Below, in pieces: positions 49,746-58,442 of a DNA stretch of 64,000 nucleotides. Each line of letters begins with the position of its first letter. Position 1 is the first letter of the stretch. The stretch is from Siphonobacter sp. BAB-5405. GTDB taxonomy: Bacteria > Bacteroidota > Bacteroidia > Cytophagales > Spirosomataceae. Where the stretch lies: positions 472,194 through 536,193 of the forward strand of contig NZ_NJAG01000007.1 in NCBI RefSeq assembly GCF_002872335.1. The letters are read 5' to 3'. The notes under the pieces were generated by a model. It saw nothing but the letters and a program-made list of their open reading frames with translations. It made no database searches and was not told the origin of the DNA. The translations under genes and the position numbers were made by a program.

Positions 49746-50615
49746 TCAGCTTCCTTCTTCGTCGTAGAGATACACGAAGTTGTTTCGCTTGGTGATAATC
49801 GGGCGATTAAAACCAGACAAACCAGGCTCAACCACAAACTGAATGTTCGTCCCTACGATGTGGCCTTTTTCCTGGCTGGTATTGTAAGGAAGACTACCGT
49901 GTTTGGCTTGGAAATCCAGTTCGTAGGCCGTCTTGTATTCGCGTGCACACACGCAAATCAGCTGATTGGAATACATCTCCTTATCTGGGATGATATCCAG
50001 AACCTTTTGGGTTTCAGCCACGGCATTCGTACGGGTGATGGGTGCCGTATCGGCAATGTTACCCGCTGGGGTTTCACCTTCAGAAATGCACAGTAAAAGC
50101 TGTGTTTTCAAACCATCCATTACGTCCAAAGGCGTTGTATTGGCCTTATTGTATACCCCGTTCCAAAGCGATTGTACCCGAATATCTTCCTTCGCCTGGC
50201 GGACAATATCGCGTTTGATGTACTCTTCTAAGGGCACTACTTCAGGGTCAATTTTCTTAGCCCGGCATTCGCCCAGATAGCTTTTGTAAAGGGCGATGAT
50301 CGTTTGGTGATCGAAAAGCAAATCGACTTTGATAGGGCGAATCTTACCAATCCGGGGTTTGATGTTTACCGCGTCCGTAGTAGGATTAAAGGTGTTTTTC
50401 GCACCTGGTTGTACGACACTGCCGATCTGCAAGGAAGACAGAACAACTTCATCCATTGCGGGCATCATTCGCATATAGTCCGCGATGGGAACGATGGGCG
50501 ATCCGGGGATACCTTCCAGGCCGGGAATGAAGGTTTCTTCGAAGATATGCTCTTCGTTATCGCGGGCGTACATTTCCAGCGATGCGGCCAAATCTCCTAG
50601 TTTAAAAGAAGCCAT
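49746..50615 (-). CDS. major capsid protein (C-terminus displaced by an apparent frameshift)
   Basis: This 289-aa frame (MASFKLGDLAASLEMYARDNE) has the length, gene position (after protease and scaffold) and mixed alpha/beta pattern of a major capsid protein, including a helical LLFDHQTIIALYKSYLGECRA and GHIVGTNIQFVVEPGL near the end. It stops at DEEGS, but the -1 frame continues for about 40 codons to a stop at 49630 and reads KLNNLEVDYEKRTRSIAW then IMDGQVGAGIARPDQIW, a plausible capsid C-terminus. One missing base near 49750 would give 328 aa (49630-50615). The bases 49630-49745 are therefore coding remnant. Confidence 0.7.
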   Translation of the reverse strand: MASFKLGDLAASLEMYARDNEEHIFEETFIPGLEGIPGSPIVPIADYMRMMPAMDEVVLSSLQIGSVVQPGAKNTFNPTTDAVNIKPRIGKIRPIKVDLLFDHQTIIALYKSYLGECRAKKIDPEVVPLEEYIKRDIVRQAKEDIRVQSLWNGVYNKANTTPLDVMDGLKTQLLLCISEGETPAGNIADTAPITRTNAVAETQKVLDIIPDKEMYSNQLICVCAREYKTAYELDFQAKHGSLPYNTSQEKGHIVGTNIQFVVEPGLSGFNRPIITKRNNFVYLYDEEGS

Positions 50616-50700
50616 TAGAAAAAAAATTAGTGGTTGCGAATGCGTTTGTTAGAATTGGAAAGGCGAATGTTTAAAACATTCGCCGGAAGCGTTAGGACGC

Positions 50701-51192
50701 TTATTTCTTGCCCTGGGCCTTCTGATTCCAGGGTTTGGATAGTACCGTGGCTTTTACAGAATCCTCTTGTGAACGGGTCGTTTCGTCCTCTTTGGCTTCG
50801 ATGCCCGCCTTTACGGTGTTCTCATACCAAGCCGAAAGCGTGGCGAACTGAGTCTTGTTTTTACGCCACAGGCTGGCGTCCTTTTGAAGCTTCTGGAGTT
50901 CGGAAGCATTGATGGAAATGTGGCCAGGCTGAAGCGTATTTGAAGCCTGGTTTCCGGTTTCTACTTCGTCCACTTCATCGGCTAATTCTTCCGGTACTTC
51001 CGCCGATTCGTCGGTAGTTTCTTCCTCAGAAGATTCTTCTTCCTCGATGGTGATTTCTTCTTCTTCGGAATCTTCTTCCGGGGTTTCTTCTTCCTCCTTT
51101 TTGGCCTTCTTGCCTTTTACTTCGGGGGCCGTAGTTTCCTTCTTTTCTTCTTCAGCCTGTTTGCGGGCGAAGCTTTTGAGTGACTTTTTCAT
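50701..51192 (-). CDS. acidic scaffolding-like protein
   Basis: This 163-aa protein begins basic (MKKSLKSFARKQAEEEKK), then has a very acidic Glu/Asp stretch (about 32-78) and a helical C-terminus (ELQKLQKDASLWRKN). Between a prohead protease and the major capsid gene, such a protein is most likely the scaffold or delta-domain equivalent. No sequence motif proves it. Confidence 0.55.
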   Translation of the reverse strand: MKKSLKSFARKQAEEEKKETTAPEVKGKKAKKEEEETPEEDSEEEEITIEEEESSEEETTDESAEVPEELADEVDEVETGNQASNTLQPGHISINASELQKLQKDASLWRKNKTQFATLSAWYENTVKAGIEAKEDETTRSQEDSVKATVLSKPWNQKAQGKK

Positions 51193-51220
51193 GGATATAA
51201 AAGATTAATTGGTACGCAGA

Positions 51221-52072
51221 TTAAGCGGCCTGTTTGGCCAGTTTGGCGGCCTTTGCGATTGCATCCCCCAGGAAGCCGATACTATCAGCCATCCCCAGTT
51301 TGATAGCATCGCGGCCCATGTACATTTTGCCCGTGAAAACGTTTTCATCGATCTCAGGGCGACCGGCTTTCACGGTGGCTTCGAATTCCTTCCGGATCAC
51401 GGAAAGCACGGCTTTGGTTTCGTTCAAGACCGCGTCAGAAAGGGGTTCAATGGAGTTGAAAAGGGCTTTGTCCTCGGATCCGGTAGCCCTTACGATGGTG
51501 ACTTTGTAGCCCTCTTTTTGGTAGGCTTCGCTGGCGTCTACGTGCATGGCCAGTACACCAATGGATCCCACTTCGCTGGAAGTCTTGGATTCCATCATAA
51601 TGTGGCTGGCCTGGCTGGCGACCCAGTAGGCGGCACTGGCTGCCATACCGGCAACCCAGGCCACCACGGGCTTTTTGCTGGTACGGATCACTTCGCCCAG
51701 GGCTTCGGTACCATCGACCTGGCCGCCAGGTGAATTGATTTCCAAAACGATGGCTGAAATGGTGGGATCGTTGTTCGCTTCAATGATCCAGGAAGCGTAG
51801 TCTTCGGTACCGTACGAACAAAAATCCCCGTATCGGCTCATGGTGCCCATGATGGGAAGGACTACCACGCGGCCTTCATCTTCCTGGTTACGGCTGGAGC
51901 TACGGCCAGCGGAAGCCGCCGAAATGATGCTAACGAAGTACGGATCCGGTCGGTCTTCCTCGATCATTACCGCCGTTTTGCCGGCCGCCAGGCGTTGCAT
52001 AACGATCAACGCCATACGATCGTGAAAGCTGGGCTCAAGTGCCCACTTGGAATTTAAAAGGGTTTCTACCAT
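51221..52072 (-). CDS. S49-family (SppA/ClpP-fold) prohead protease
   Basis: From ATG 52072 (MVETLLNSKWALEPSF) the protein is 283 aa. The S49 marks are VLPIMGTMSRYGD, IVLEINSPGGQVDGTEAL, and the catalytic Ser in AGMAASAAYWVASQA (near 145), followed by TSSEVGSIGV. It is expected to mature the capsid and scaffold. An upstream in-frame start (52135) would add 21 residues that run into the terminator region, so it is not preferred. Confidence 0.85.
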   Translation of the reverse strand: MVETLLNSKWALEPSFHDRMALIVMQRLAAGKTAVMIEEDRPDPYFVSIISAASAGRSSSRNQEDEGRVVVLPIMGTMSRYGDFCSYGTEDYASWIIEANNDPTISAIVLEINSPGGQVDGTEALGEVIRTSKKPVVAWVAGMAASAAYWVASQASHIMMESKTSSEVGSIGVLAMHVDASEAYQKEGYKVTIVRATGSEDKALFNSIEPLSDAVLNETKAVLSVIRKEFEATVKAGRPEIDENVFTGKMYMGRDAIKLGMADSIGFLGDAIAKAAKLAKQAA

Positions 52073-52133
52073 CGGTCTGAAAATCAAAAGATGGTACAAC
52101 ATTACCCAGCTGGCTCTGGCGGGCATAGGACAC

Positions 52134-52170
52134 AAAAAAAGCCCAGCTGGTGATTCAGCTGGGCTTTTTT
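52134..52170. terminator. bidirectional intrinsic terminator
   Basis: GCCCAGCT pairs with AGCTGGGC around an 8-nt loop, flanked by seven A and six T. It ends the tail-spike transcript before the head genes. Confidence 0.85.
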
Positions 52171-52181
52171 ACTATTGAATT

Positions 52182-55100
52182 CTAAGGTCTGAGAGCCTGA
52201 ACAATTCCCATGAACTGCAAACCCATTTGAGCAAAACCATCTTTATTGATATGTACCGTGTCGCTGGTATAGGCTTCCGTTTGCTGGGCGGTAAGGGTAA
52301 GGGTTTCCGTGCCGGTATATTCTTCGAATGGCTTACTGTAGCTTTTTCCGTAGCCGTAAACCCGGTCCACTGTAGAATGATAATCCGCGATGTACAGGTT
52401 TTCCCCCTCGCGGTTCGCATAATCGGCAATGAGTGCATTATGTAGGCTTTTGAACACCCGCTTTCTACGCTCCGTCGTTCCGACACCATCACAGCCCTGG
52501 CGGCCCGAAGAAACCGGGATACCTATCACGATTTTCACGCCGGGCAGGGCGGCCTTAATCGAAGCAATCAGCGAATCATAGCGGGTTTTAAAGCTCGCAT
52601 ACAATCCCGCAAACGTGCTCATGGTTGCCCCTGCAAAGTCGTTAGTGCCTAGTAAAAGGTGAATGATGTGAACGGCCGGAATATTCCAAGCCTGCCGGTA
52701 TTTCGCATAGCTTACCCCAAAATTCAGGGTCGATTCCGCGATTTCCAGCCAGGCAGAGCCATCCCAGTAGAAAAACTTAGCCTGAGCATTGTCGTACATT
52801 ACATCGTTCGCCCTGGGAGCTAACGGATAGCCAGTTGACGTATTGAATTGTCCTTTGACGTTAAACCAATTGTAATCATAGCCTTGTCCTACCGAATCGG
52901 GTAATCCCTGGTTGGCTTTAATCCAGAACTCTGTATTACCCATGTAGAGATAGGAACCTTCCAGGGGATGAACGAAGGGACTATACCAAACCTTCGAAAG
53001 CGTCACGTACTGCACCAGTGTCCAGCCGCCCCGACCCTCGCAACGTACGGAAGGGTTCGAGTTAGCTGAATCCCTGATCCCTACGAAGGTGACGCCTTGC
53101 GGAATCATCGCCATCAGTTGCTCGATAAACGTACCACGGCGGGTGTAGCTATCGCCCACGATCTGGACCACCACCGGGTTCGTATTTATTAGTTCTACAG
53201 CTCGGATTTGGGAAACGATATTAAAAGCTACGTCAAATTTTGCATTTAAAAACGAGCCGGAAATATTGTACGTTCCGTCAGCGGTGGGTTTACACTTCAG
53301 TGAACGACCCGTTTGAACGGCTCCCGATATACCCGAAACTGATAGATCTACGTGACCCTTCCAGAGGTCGTAGTTCAAAAGGGTGTTTTCAGTGTACAGG
53401 TTGAATTCCTTACCGACCGGCCAATAATATTTCGGTGCAATGGAAAAATCACCCCCCTGCACGGGGCTATCGAGTACCTGATTTTCCTTGATGTACTTGG
53501 CAATATCCGCGTACAGGGATTCACTTAGAGCGGTTGCCCGCAATGGCTTATCTGCCATCACCAGATCATACACAGTCGTGTACACCTCCCAGGGAGCCGC
53601 CGCGTTTCCTAAGACCAGCATGAAGCTGTCTAAATCCACGGTATAGATTGTAATTTTCACGAAAGCTACTCCAGCGGGCGGCGTAAACTGTTGCCCCGCG
53701 TCTTTCACCCCCCCTACCCACTGTTGTGACGCGTTAAAATAGGTCACATACCGGAAGCCATTATTTGACCCCTTGCCGGTGTAGGTTTTACCGACTTCAA
53801 CCTTGATAAACGCAGATAGAGCATAGCCAGCATTCCCGCCCCTGAACCCGGTTTCGTTCTGGTACATCCCAGCTTCAACCGTGGCCTTGTTGAACTTCTG
53901 CTTCCCTACACTTTCCAGGATGAAATTCGTCTGAAAGGGCGTTACCGCGTTATCTGCAATTCGATCCGTCGTGATGGCCTTCAGAGCAATCTTTGCCGTC
54001 GATACCGCCAGATCAGCGAGTTTCGCGGTGATGATCGCAGCATCGGATACACTGACCCGGATGCCATTAAATTCATAGTAAAAGCTTTCCCAGGGAGCCG
54101 AAGCGTTTCCTTCCGAAACCATAAAGGTTGCCCAGGCGGCTTTCGAAACGCTGAACCTTGCCCACTCCGCACCCGCAGGCGGCGTAATCGCCTGATCCGT
54201 CCGTGTATTGGTTTCCCCTGAAATATAATTCCGGTTCAGATCGTAGTAAGCAATCTGGTGTTTAAAACTCGGATAGTGAGTAATAGCAGAAACCGGGATA
54301 AAATGCGTTGAATTGTAACTGGTATTAGGGTTCGTTGCTCCTTTCGTGTCCGGGCCTACGTAGGTATCGGGCTTGTTGTCGGGATGATTGATATTGAACT
54401 TTTGCTTGCCCGTTTTCAGAAAACTAGCCATTTCAGGAAGTACCGCCGCTTTCGCAATTCGATCAGCTACTACTGAACCAATACCTAACTTTTCAGCAAC
54501 TACAGCGAAATCGGCCAACTTACTGGAAATAATCGCATTTTCGGCGATCATGCGAGTGATCAGAAACAGGTCCGAAAAATCGACCCCGTTAAGTATGTAG
54601 AATCCCTGATACTGCTCAGGAAGTACAGTACCTACGACTACCATCCAAGTATCTACCTGAGATTTCAGAATCGACATCCGCATATATGCAGCACCGGCTG
54701 GGATGGGAAACGTTTTGCTACTACCGCCTGAGTTGACCCCTGAGATATAGGAATCTTCGTTCGGTCCCGAATAGAATGCTGTCTGCGTGATAGAAGGTAC
54801 GGCGATATTCCCGCCCGCTGGTACCGGCATAAAATGCGAGGCGATGTACGTGGAATTATTGGCCAGTTTTCCAGTATTCCAGAGTACATACTTATCGGGC
54901 TGATTGTTCGGATCAATCTTATTAAAGATATTCCTACCTACCCCGACGAACGTAGTTTTTTCCGGGGTAATGGTGCGTTCCCCAGCTACTGAACCGCCCT
55001 GAGCGAGTACTTCATAGTTAGCCAGGGTAAGCGAAGATCCTGAAATTCCATCAGCCAGGCGGCGGTACGTACTACCGGAAAAAGTCACCACATCATCGGC

Positions 55101-55481
55101 GGCGTAGAACGTGTTGGGTTGCCAGGCTCCCCGAAACTTTACCCCTTTATCCCCCTTATCTCCCTTCAGATTTATAGGAAGATCAAACGTGCCATCTGGG
55201 TTTTGAAAAGAAACAGAAGATCCCACCCAAACGTGTTCGGGTATATCTCCTTTCGTTCCTTTCAATTCAATCCAGGGACCGGCCACGCCATCGGCCCGTA
55301 AAAATCGAATCCTGGTTCCATCCCACTCATGTTCTGGGGTAAAATCGTTTTCCGTCACCCACTGAACCAGGGCGGAAAGAATGCCACGGATGCTTTCCGC
55401 CGTGTTGGATCGGGGCGGTGCCGGCGGCGATGAAAGTACTTCACCTTCAATTTTTTGAAGGATTTCCTGGGGGTTAATCAT
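52182..55481 (-). CDS. tail spike/fiber with repeated modules and C-terminal SGNH esterase
   Basis: From ATG 55481 (MINPQEILQKIEGEVL) the protein is 1099 aa. It has an N-terminal region with H-x-W-x-G-T/S repeats and a KGDKGDKG linker. A carbohydrate-binding-like segment (RGAWQPNTFYAADDVV, near 120) follows, then three similar modules of about 150-190 aa that share a PPAG/PAGA-x(4)-M/F-x-V motif and a K-x-F-N start. The C-terminal SGNH/GDSL hydrolase has IVGDSYTRRG (Ser), LLLGTNDFAG (Asn) and DTVHINKDGF (Asp-His). It probably binds and deacetylates host surface polysaccharide. The 46-residue longer ORF start is rejected because it overlaps the upstream gene. Confidence 0.85.
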   Translation of the reverse strand: MINPQEILQKIEGEVLSSPPAPPRSNTAESIRGILSALVQWVTENDFTPEHEWDGTRIRFLRADGVAGPWIELKGTKGDIPEHVWVGSSVSFQNPDGTFDLPINLKGDKGDKGVKFRGAWQPNTFYAADDVVTFSGSTYRRLADGISGSSLTLANYEVLAQGGSVAGERTITPEKTTFVGVGRNIFNKIDPNNQPDKYVLWNTGKLANNSTYIASHFMPVPAGGNIAVPSITQTAFYSGPNEDSYISGVNSGGSSKTFPIPAGAAYMRMSILKSQVDTWMVVVGTVLPEQYQGFYILNGVDFSDLFLITRMIAENAIISSKLADFAVVAEKLGIGSVVADRIAKAAVLPEMASFLKTGKQKFNINHPDNKPDTYVGPDTKGATNPNTSYNSTHFIPVSAITHYPSFKHQIAYYDLNRNYISGETNTRTDQAITPPAGAEWARFSVSKAAWATFMVSEGNASAPWESFYYEFNGIRVSVSDAAIITAKLADLAVSTAKIALKAITTDRIADNAVTPFQTNFILESVGKQKFNKATVEAGMYQNETGFRGGNAGYALSAFIKVEVGKTYTGKGSNNGFRYVTYFNASQQWVGGVKDAGQQFTPPAGVAFVKITIYTVDLDSFMLVLGNAAAPWEVYTTVYDLVMADKPLRATALSESLYADIAKYIKENQVLDSPVQGGDFSIAPKYYWPVGKEFNLYTENTLLNYDLWKGHVDLSVSGISGAVQTGRSLKCKPTADGTYNISGSFLNAKFDVAFNIVSQIRAVELINTNPVVVQIVGDSYTRRGTFIEQLMAMIPQGVTFVGIRDSANSNPSVRCEGRGGWTLVQYVTLSKVWYSPFVHPLEGSYLYMGNTEFWIKANQGLPDSVGQGYDYNWFNVKGQFNTSTGYPLAPRANDVMYDNAQAKFFYWDGSAWLEIAESTLNFGVSYAKYRQAWNIPAVHIIHLLLGTNDFAGATMSTFAGLYASFKTRYDSLIASIKAALPGVKIVIGIPVSSGRQGCDGVGTTERRKRVFKSLHNALIADYANREGENLYIADYHSTVDRVYGYGKSYSKPFEEYTGTETLTLTAQQTEAYTSDTVHINKDGFAQMGLQFMGIVQALRP

Positions 55482-55491
55482 GGCTAAAAAA

Positions 55492-56079
55492 TTAGGTATT
55501 GAATTCGTGTGAAAAGCTGAAATCGAACTCGGTAGTGGCGAATAGATCCACTGACTCGATGGAATCCACGTACAGGGATGGCATGATGGCATTTGTAGAT
55601 AAAGCCAGCGTCCGGCCATTGCGGCCGTTCTTCGCTCCCAGGCCGCCCTTCACGCTCAGTTGAAGGGGTTGCTGATCCGTACCCACCAGGCGAATGAATC
55701 CGTTCCGATCGCGGATCAGGGCCACCCACCGTTTTTGCCGGTTGCGATGGATCCACGCCGTTACGTCTGGGCGATCTTTGGGGATGGCCAGCTGAATGGA
55801 ACACTGGTATACTTCGCCATTGGCATCTTCCACCAGATCTTCCGAATAGGAAGCATATTCCGGGATCACGTCGATATCGACAAAATCCGTAGCGTCGTTC
55901 AGGAAGATCGATCGGGAATCGATGTAGAGATCCGGAAGGTCGAATTCCGAATTCGGATCTGGAAGGGCAACCGTTAAGAGCTCCGCCGGTATCAATCTGA
56001 GGCGATTGATACCGGCGGCATTGGCTTCACCTTCGGCCGTAGTCAGGCCCGTGTATACTGGCAGTGTCTTGATAAACAT
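55492..56079 (-). CDS. phage virion protein of unknown function
   Basis: This 195-aa protein (MFIKTLPVYTGLTTAEGEANAAG) is beta-rich. It contains VYQCSIQLAIPKDRPDVTAW and ends SFSHEFNT. It lies 10 bases upstream of the tail-spike gene and forms an operon with it, so a base or attachment part for the spike is plausible. No family is recognised. Confidence 0.55.
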   Translation of the reverse strand: MFIKTLPVYTGLTTAEGEANAAGINRLRLIPAELLTVALPDPNSEFDLPDLYIDSRSIFLNDATDFVDIDVIPEYASYSEDLVEDANGEVYQCSIQLAIPKDRPDVTAWIHRNRQKRWVALIRDRNGFIRLVGTDQQPLQLSVKGGLGAKNGRNGRTLALSTNAIMPSLYVDSIESVDLFATTEFDFSFSHEFNT

Positions 56080-56152
56080 AGCCTAAAGGTGAACCTTCCT
56101 ATATAAAGAAAGTAGGACTCAAAAACGGGCCGAAATTGGCCGGAACCCAGAA

Positions 56153-56196
56153 AAAAAAGGCTTCCGAATGCCCTTCATACGGACATTCGGAAGCCT
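56153..56196 (-). terminator. intrinsic terminator ending the early operon
   Basis: AGGCTTCCGAATG pairs perfectly with CATTCGGAAGCCT (13 bp). On the minus strand a run of eight T follows. It lies between the early genes and the virion genes. Confidence 0.85.
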
Positions 56197-56236
56197 TCAA
56201 ATTGGTTGGACAATTATGTTGAAATCTGGACAGGTT

Positions 56237-56872
56237 TTACGCGAAATTGGACACCTTTTCGCGATAATTGGACACGTTATTTTTGTCGACTACTGAAAGT
56301 TTATCGTGAATCGGTAAACGTTTCGTTTTCGTGCGATCGACTAATTTCCGTACCGCGTCCGATGAATAACTGTTTAACTTCAGATTGTGAGTCTTGGTAA
56401 ACCATTCGGCCGCTCCGTTCAGGCTGGGGAAAATAGACATCCGGCCGTTTACAAAAGCGATGGCGTAAAACTCGTATACTACCTCCAGCATCTGACCCAG
56501 TACCATCAGGCGATCGTCTGTAATCAGGGCGGGATTAATTTTGAATTTGAGTACTAGGTTTAGGTAATCCGGATCCAGTAAATAGATGGGCTCCAGATCT
56601 TCTTCCTCCCTGTCATCCTCGATAAGCGGATAGGAACAAAACACCGCACAGATGATTTGTCCTAGGCGATGATTCCGACGGATTTCAATCGGCTCTTTTC
56701 CGAGCACTTGCGACGATTGAAAGAATTCTTTAACGTGTGCTTTAACAGGTACAGGGAGTAGCATGGGGCAGTGTGGAAAAAGTTTGTTAACTTTACGTAT
56801 GCCTTGCTGGGTTTGGAAGATCCGGTGAATTTTAGCCCCGATGTTGCGAGCATCAGGGCTTTTTCTATTCAT
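56237..56872 (-). CDS. phage protein of unknown function, last gene of the early operon
   Basis: The open frame is 211 aa; an internal ATG at 56764 (MLLPVPVKAHVKEFFQ) is the more likely start (175 aa), because the first bases of the long form lie inside a hairpin (56836-56863). The C-terminal part (LNGAAEWFTKTHNLKLNSYSS) is helical and may bind DNA. No family is recognised. Confidence 0.5.
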   Translation of the reverse strand: MNRKSPDARNIGAKIHRIFQTQQGIRKVNKLFPHCPMLLPVPVKAHVKEFFQSSQVLGKEPIEIRRNHRLGQIICAVFCSYPLIEDDREEEDLEPIYLLDPDYLNLVLKFKINPALITDDRLMVLGQMLEVVYEFYAIAFVNGRMSIFPSLNGAAEWFTKTHNLKLNSYSSDAVRKLVDRTKTKRLPIHDKLSVVDKNNVSNYREKVSNFA

Positions 56873-56877
56873 GGCTT

Positions 56878-57270
56878 TTACGATTGCGAGTCGTTTGTGG
56901 ATTCAAACCTACTTCCCGGATCCGCCGATTCATTGGACGTACGGTAATCTTCGAACGGAAGCCGATATATGGCAGATATTGCTGGAGCTTTCCGACTTGC
57001 GACCTTCACATAAAAAGCCCACCCAATTTTTTTGCCTGAAAAGAGCATCGATCTGGTATATATTTCTGTAACCTTTACCCGGCCGTGGGTGGGGTTTTGC
57101 TTCATGTACGAGTTACATTCCTTCACAACGGCTTCATGAAAATCTTCGAAGGTGCCATTAAACAAATGGTAGTTATCCCGGATCCATTCTTTCATGTGAA
57201 GCTCGGTACGGTTCCGGTGGGGGTACTTATACCAACGATATTTAAATTTCGGTGTCTGCTGAGATTCCAT
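56878..57270 (-). CDS. phage early protein, downstream half (possibly split from 57192-57662)
   Basis: From ATG 57270 (MESQQTPKFKYRWYKYPHRN) this is 130 aa. The segment MKEWIRDNYHLFNGTFEDFH and a later SMLFSGKKIGWAFYVKVASRK are recognisable secondary structure but no family is known. The frame stays open upstream to 57408 and overlaps the preceding gene. One added A in the A run near 57287 would fuse both into a single 261-aa protein. Confidence 0.5.
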   Translation of the reverse strand: MESQQTPKFKYRWYKYPHRNRTELHMKEWIRDNYHLFNGTFEDFHEAVVKECNSYMKQNPTHGRVKVTEIYTRSMLFSGKKIGWAFYVKVASRKAPAISAIYRLPFEDYRTSNESADPGSRFESTNDSQS

Positions 57271-57662
57271 TTGCGGCGAAGCTTTTGGGGTGGTGGTAAG
57301 TGTGTTTGATTGGCTGAAAGCGTGAACTCCGTGGGTTCCAAGAATTGCGGCCCCCATACGGTATACGTTTTCCAGATCAGAGGAACATTCTGAAGATCCA
57401 GAAACCACCCCCCTACCCTGATATAGGGCACATCGCGGAACATCTGAACTTCAACTTCGTAGACGACAAACCGATTTGAGTTTTTGGGTTTGCGAACCAA
57501 AGGCTTTTTTACGGGTTCGTAAACCATTTCTTTTTGAAGTGGGCTGTTAGCCTGGATAAAACGATCGGAAAGTTCTTGATAGTTGATATTGATCGTTTTT
57601 TTATACTCTTCCAGCATGGAAAGTAAATTACTTCTGCGTGTTAAAAATTCCTGAGTAGTCAT
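57192..57662 (-). CDS. phage early protein, upstream half (possibly frameshifted)
   Basis: This 156-aa frame starts MTTQEFLTRRSNLLSMLEEY. It continues through a structured part (FVVYEVEVQMFRDVPYIRV, FLDLQNVPLIWKTYTVWG) into a tail after HLPPPQ that looks like wrong-frame translation (KLRRKWNLSRHRNLN). See the downstream entry for the possible fusion. No family recognised. It starts 3 bp after the PP-loop gene's stop. Confidence 0.5.
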   Translation of the reverse strand: MTTQEFLTRRSNLLSMLEEYKKTININYQELSDRFIQANSPLQKEMVYEPVKKPLVRKPKNSNRFVVYEVEVQMFRDVPYIRVGGWFLDLQNVPLIWKTYTVWGPQFLEPTEFTLSANQTHLPPPQKLRRKWNLSRHRNLNIVGISTPTGTVPSFT

Positions 57663-57665
57663 ATT

Positions 57666-58442
57666 TTAATCAATGTTACAGTGACAGGGAAATTCAGGTT
57701 CAAAATCAAATAGTGAAGGGGCTTGTGGTGCTTCAGCCCGCTTGGCCAATTCGGCATAGGAAACCTCCTTTCGAAACGTACTTCCGGTTCGGTTTTCCTG
57801 ATCAGTCCACCATTTCGCCGAATCAGGATTTTCGCGGATCAGCTGAGTAATTTTTTTCCGGCCCTTCATAAAGCATAGATCACAATTACCTTGGTGGGAT
57901 TCCAGCTGAAGGTCGAAACCTTGCTTTCTCCAGAAGCGGAAAACGTCGTCTTTCATTATGCCATCTTCGTACAAAGGCAGGATATTAAACCACGGTTCTG
58001 GCTGGGTATTCTGAAGCATTTTCCCCCATCGTAAAGGTTCGTCATAACGAATACCCATTGCGTTATCCCAGTTTTTAAAACCCAGTGACTGAATGTATTT
58101 TTTGATGGGCTTTACCTTCAGATCACCCGTACAGAACCGGGCTACGACGTTGGGCAAATACTTCCTTTTTTCGATAAGCCGATTAAAAGGTTCACCGTTT
58201 CGTGATGCCGTTTCGTAACTGACGATCCGGAATTTGGCTATCGGGTCATATTCCAGCCAGATCAAATTCAGATCCCAACGCACATCACATTCATGTACAA
58301 AATCCAAGGTTTCAGGGCGTTCCTTTCCGGTGTTGGCAAAGACAATGATTCGGTTTTCATAGCGGCCACTTTCGAGCATTCGCTTTGTCATCATTGCAGA
58401 GCTACGGCCGCCGGAAAAGGATATTACCGTTAGTCTTTCCAC
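57666..58442 (-). CDS. phosphoadenosine-phosphosulfate-reductase-family PP-loop protein
   Basis: This 258-aa protein opens with the PP-loop ATP-pyrophosphatase motif SFSGGRSSAMM (near residue 9), then FANTGKERPETLDFV. Further marks are RFCTGDLKVKPIKKY (near 103) and a cysteine cluster near the end (GNCDLCFMKGRKK and a terminal PCHCN). It belongs to the PAPS reductase/DndC-like superfamily often carried by phages. The motif reads SGGRSS rather than SGGxDS. Activation of a sulfur or nucleotide substrate is likely; the true substrate is unknown. It sits beside an HNH gene in the early region. Confidence 0.8.
   Translation of the reverse strand: MERLTVISFSGGRSSAMMTKRMLESGRYENRIIVFANTGKERPETLDFVHECDVRWDLNLIWLEYDPIAKFRIVSYETASRNGEPFNRLIEKRKYLPNVVARFCTGDLKVKPIKKYIQSLGFKNWDNAMGIRYDEPLRWGKMLQNTQPEPWFNILPLYEDGIMKDDVFRFWRKQGFDLQLESHQGNCDLCFMKGRKKITQLIRENPDSAKWWTDQENRTGSTFRKEVSYAELAKRAEAPQAPSLFDFEPEFPCHCNID

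Noticed and set aside
49746..49760. Programmed frameshift at the capsid end
   Set aside because: GAAGAAGGAAGC offers no canonical slippery site; one lost A or G is simpler.
51209..51733. 174-aa ORF opposite the S49 protease
   Set aside because: Antisense shadow; rich in Gly/His/Phe and without recognisable structure.
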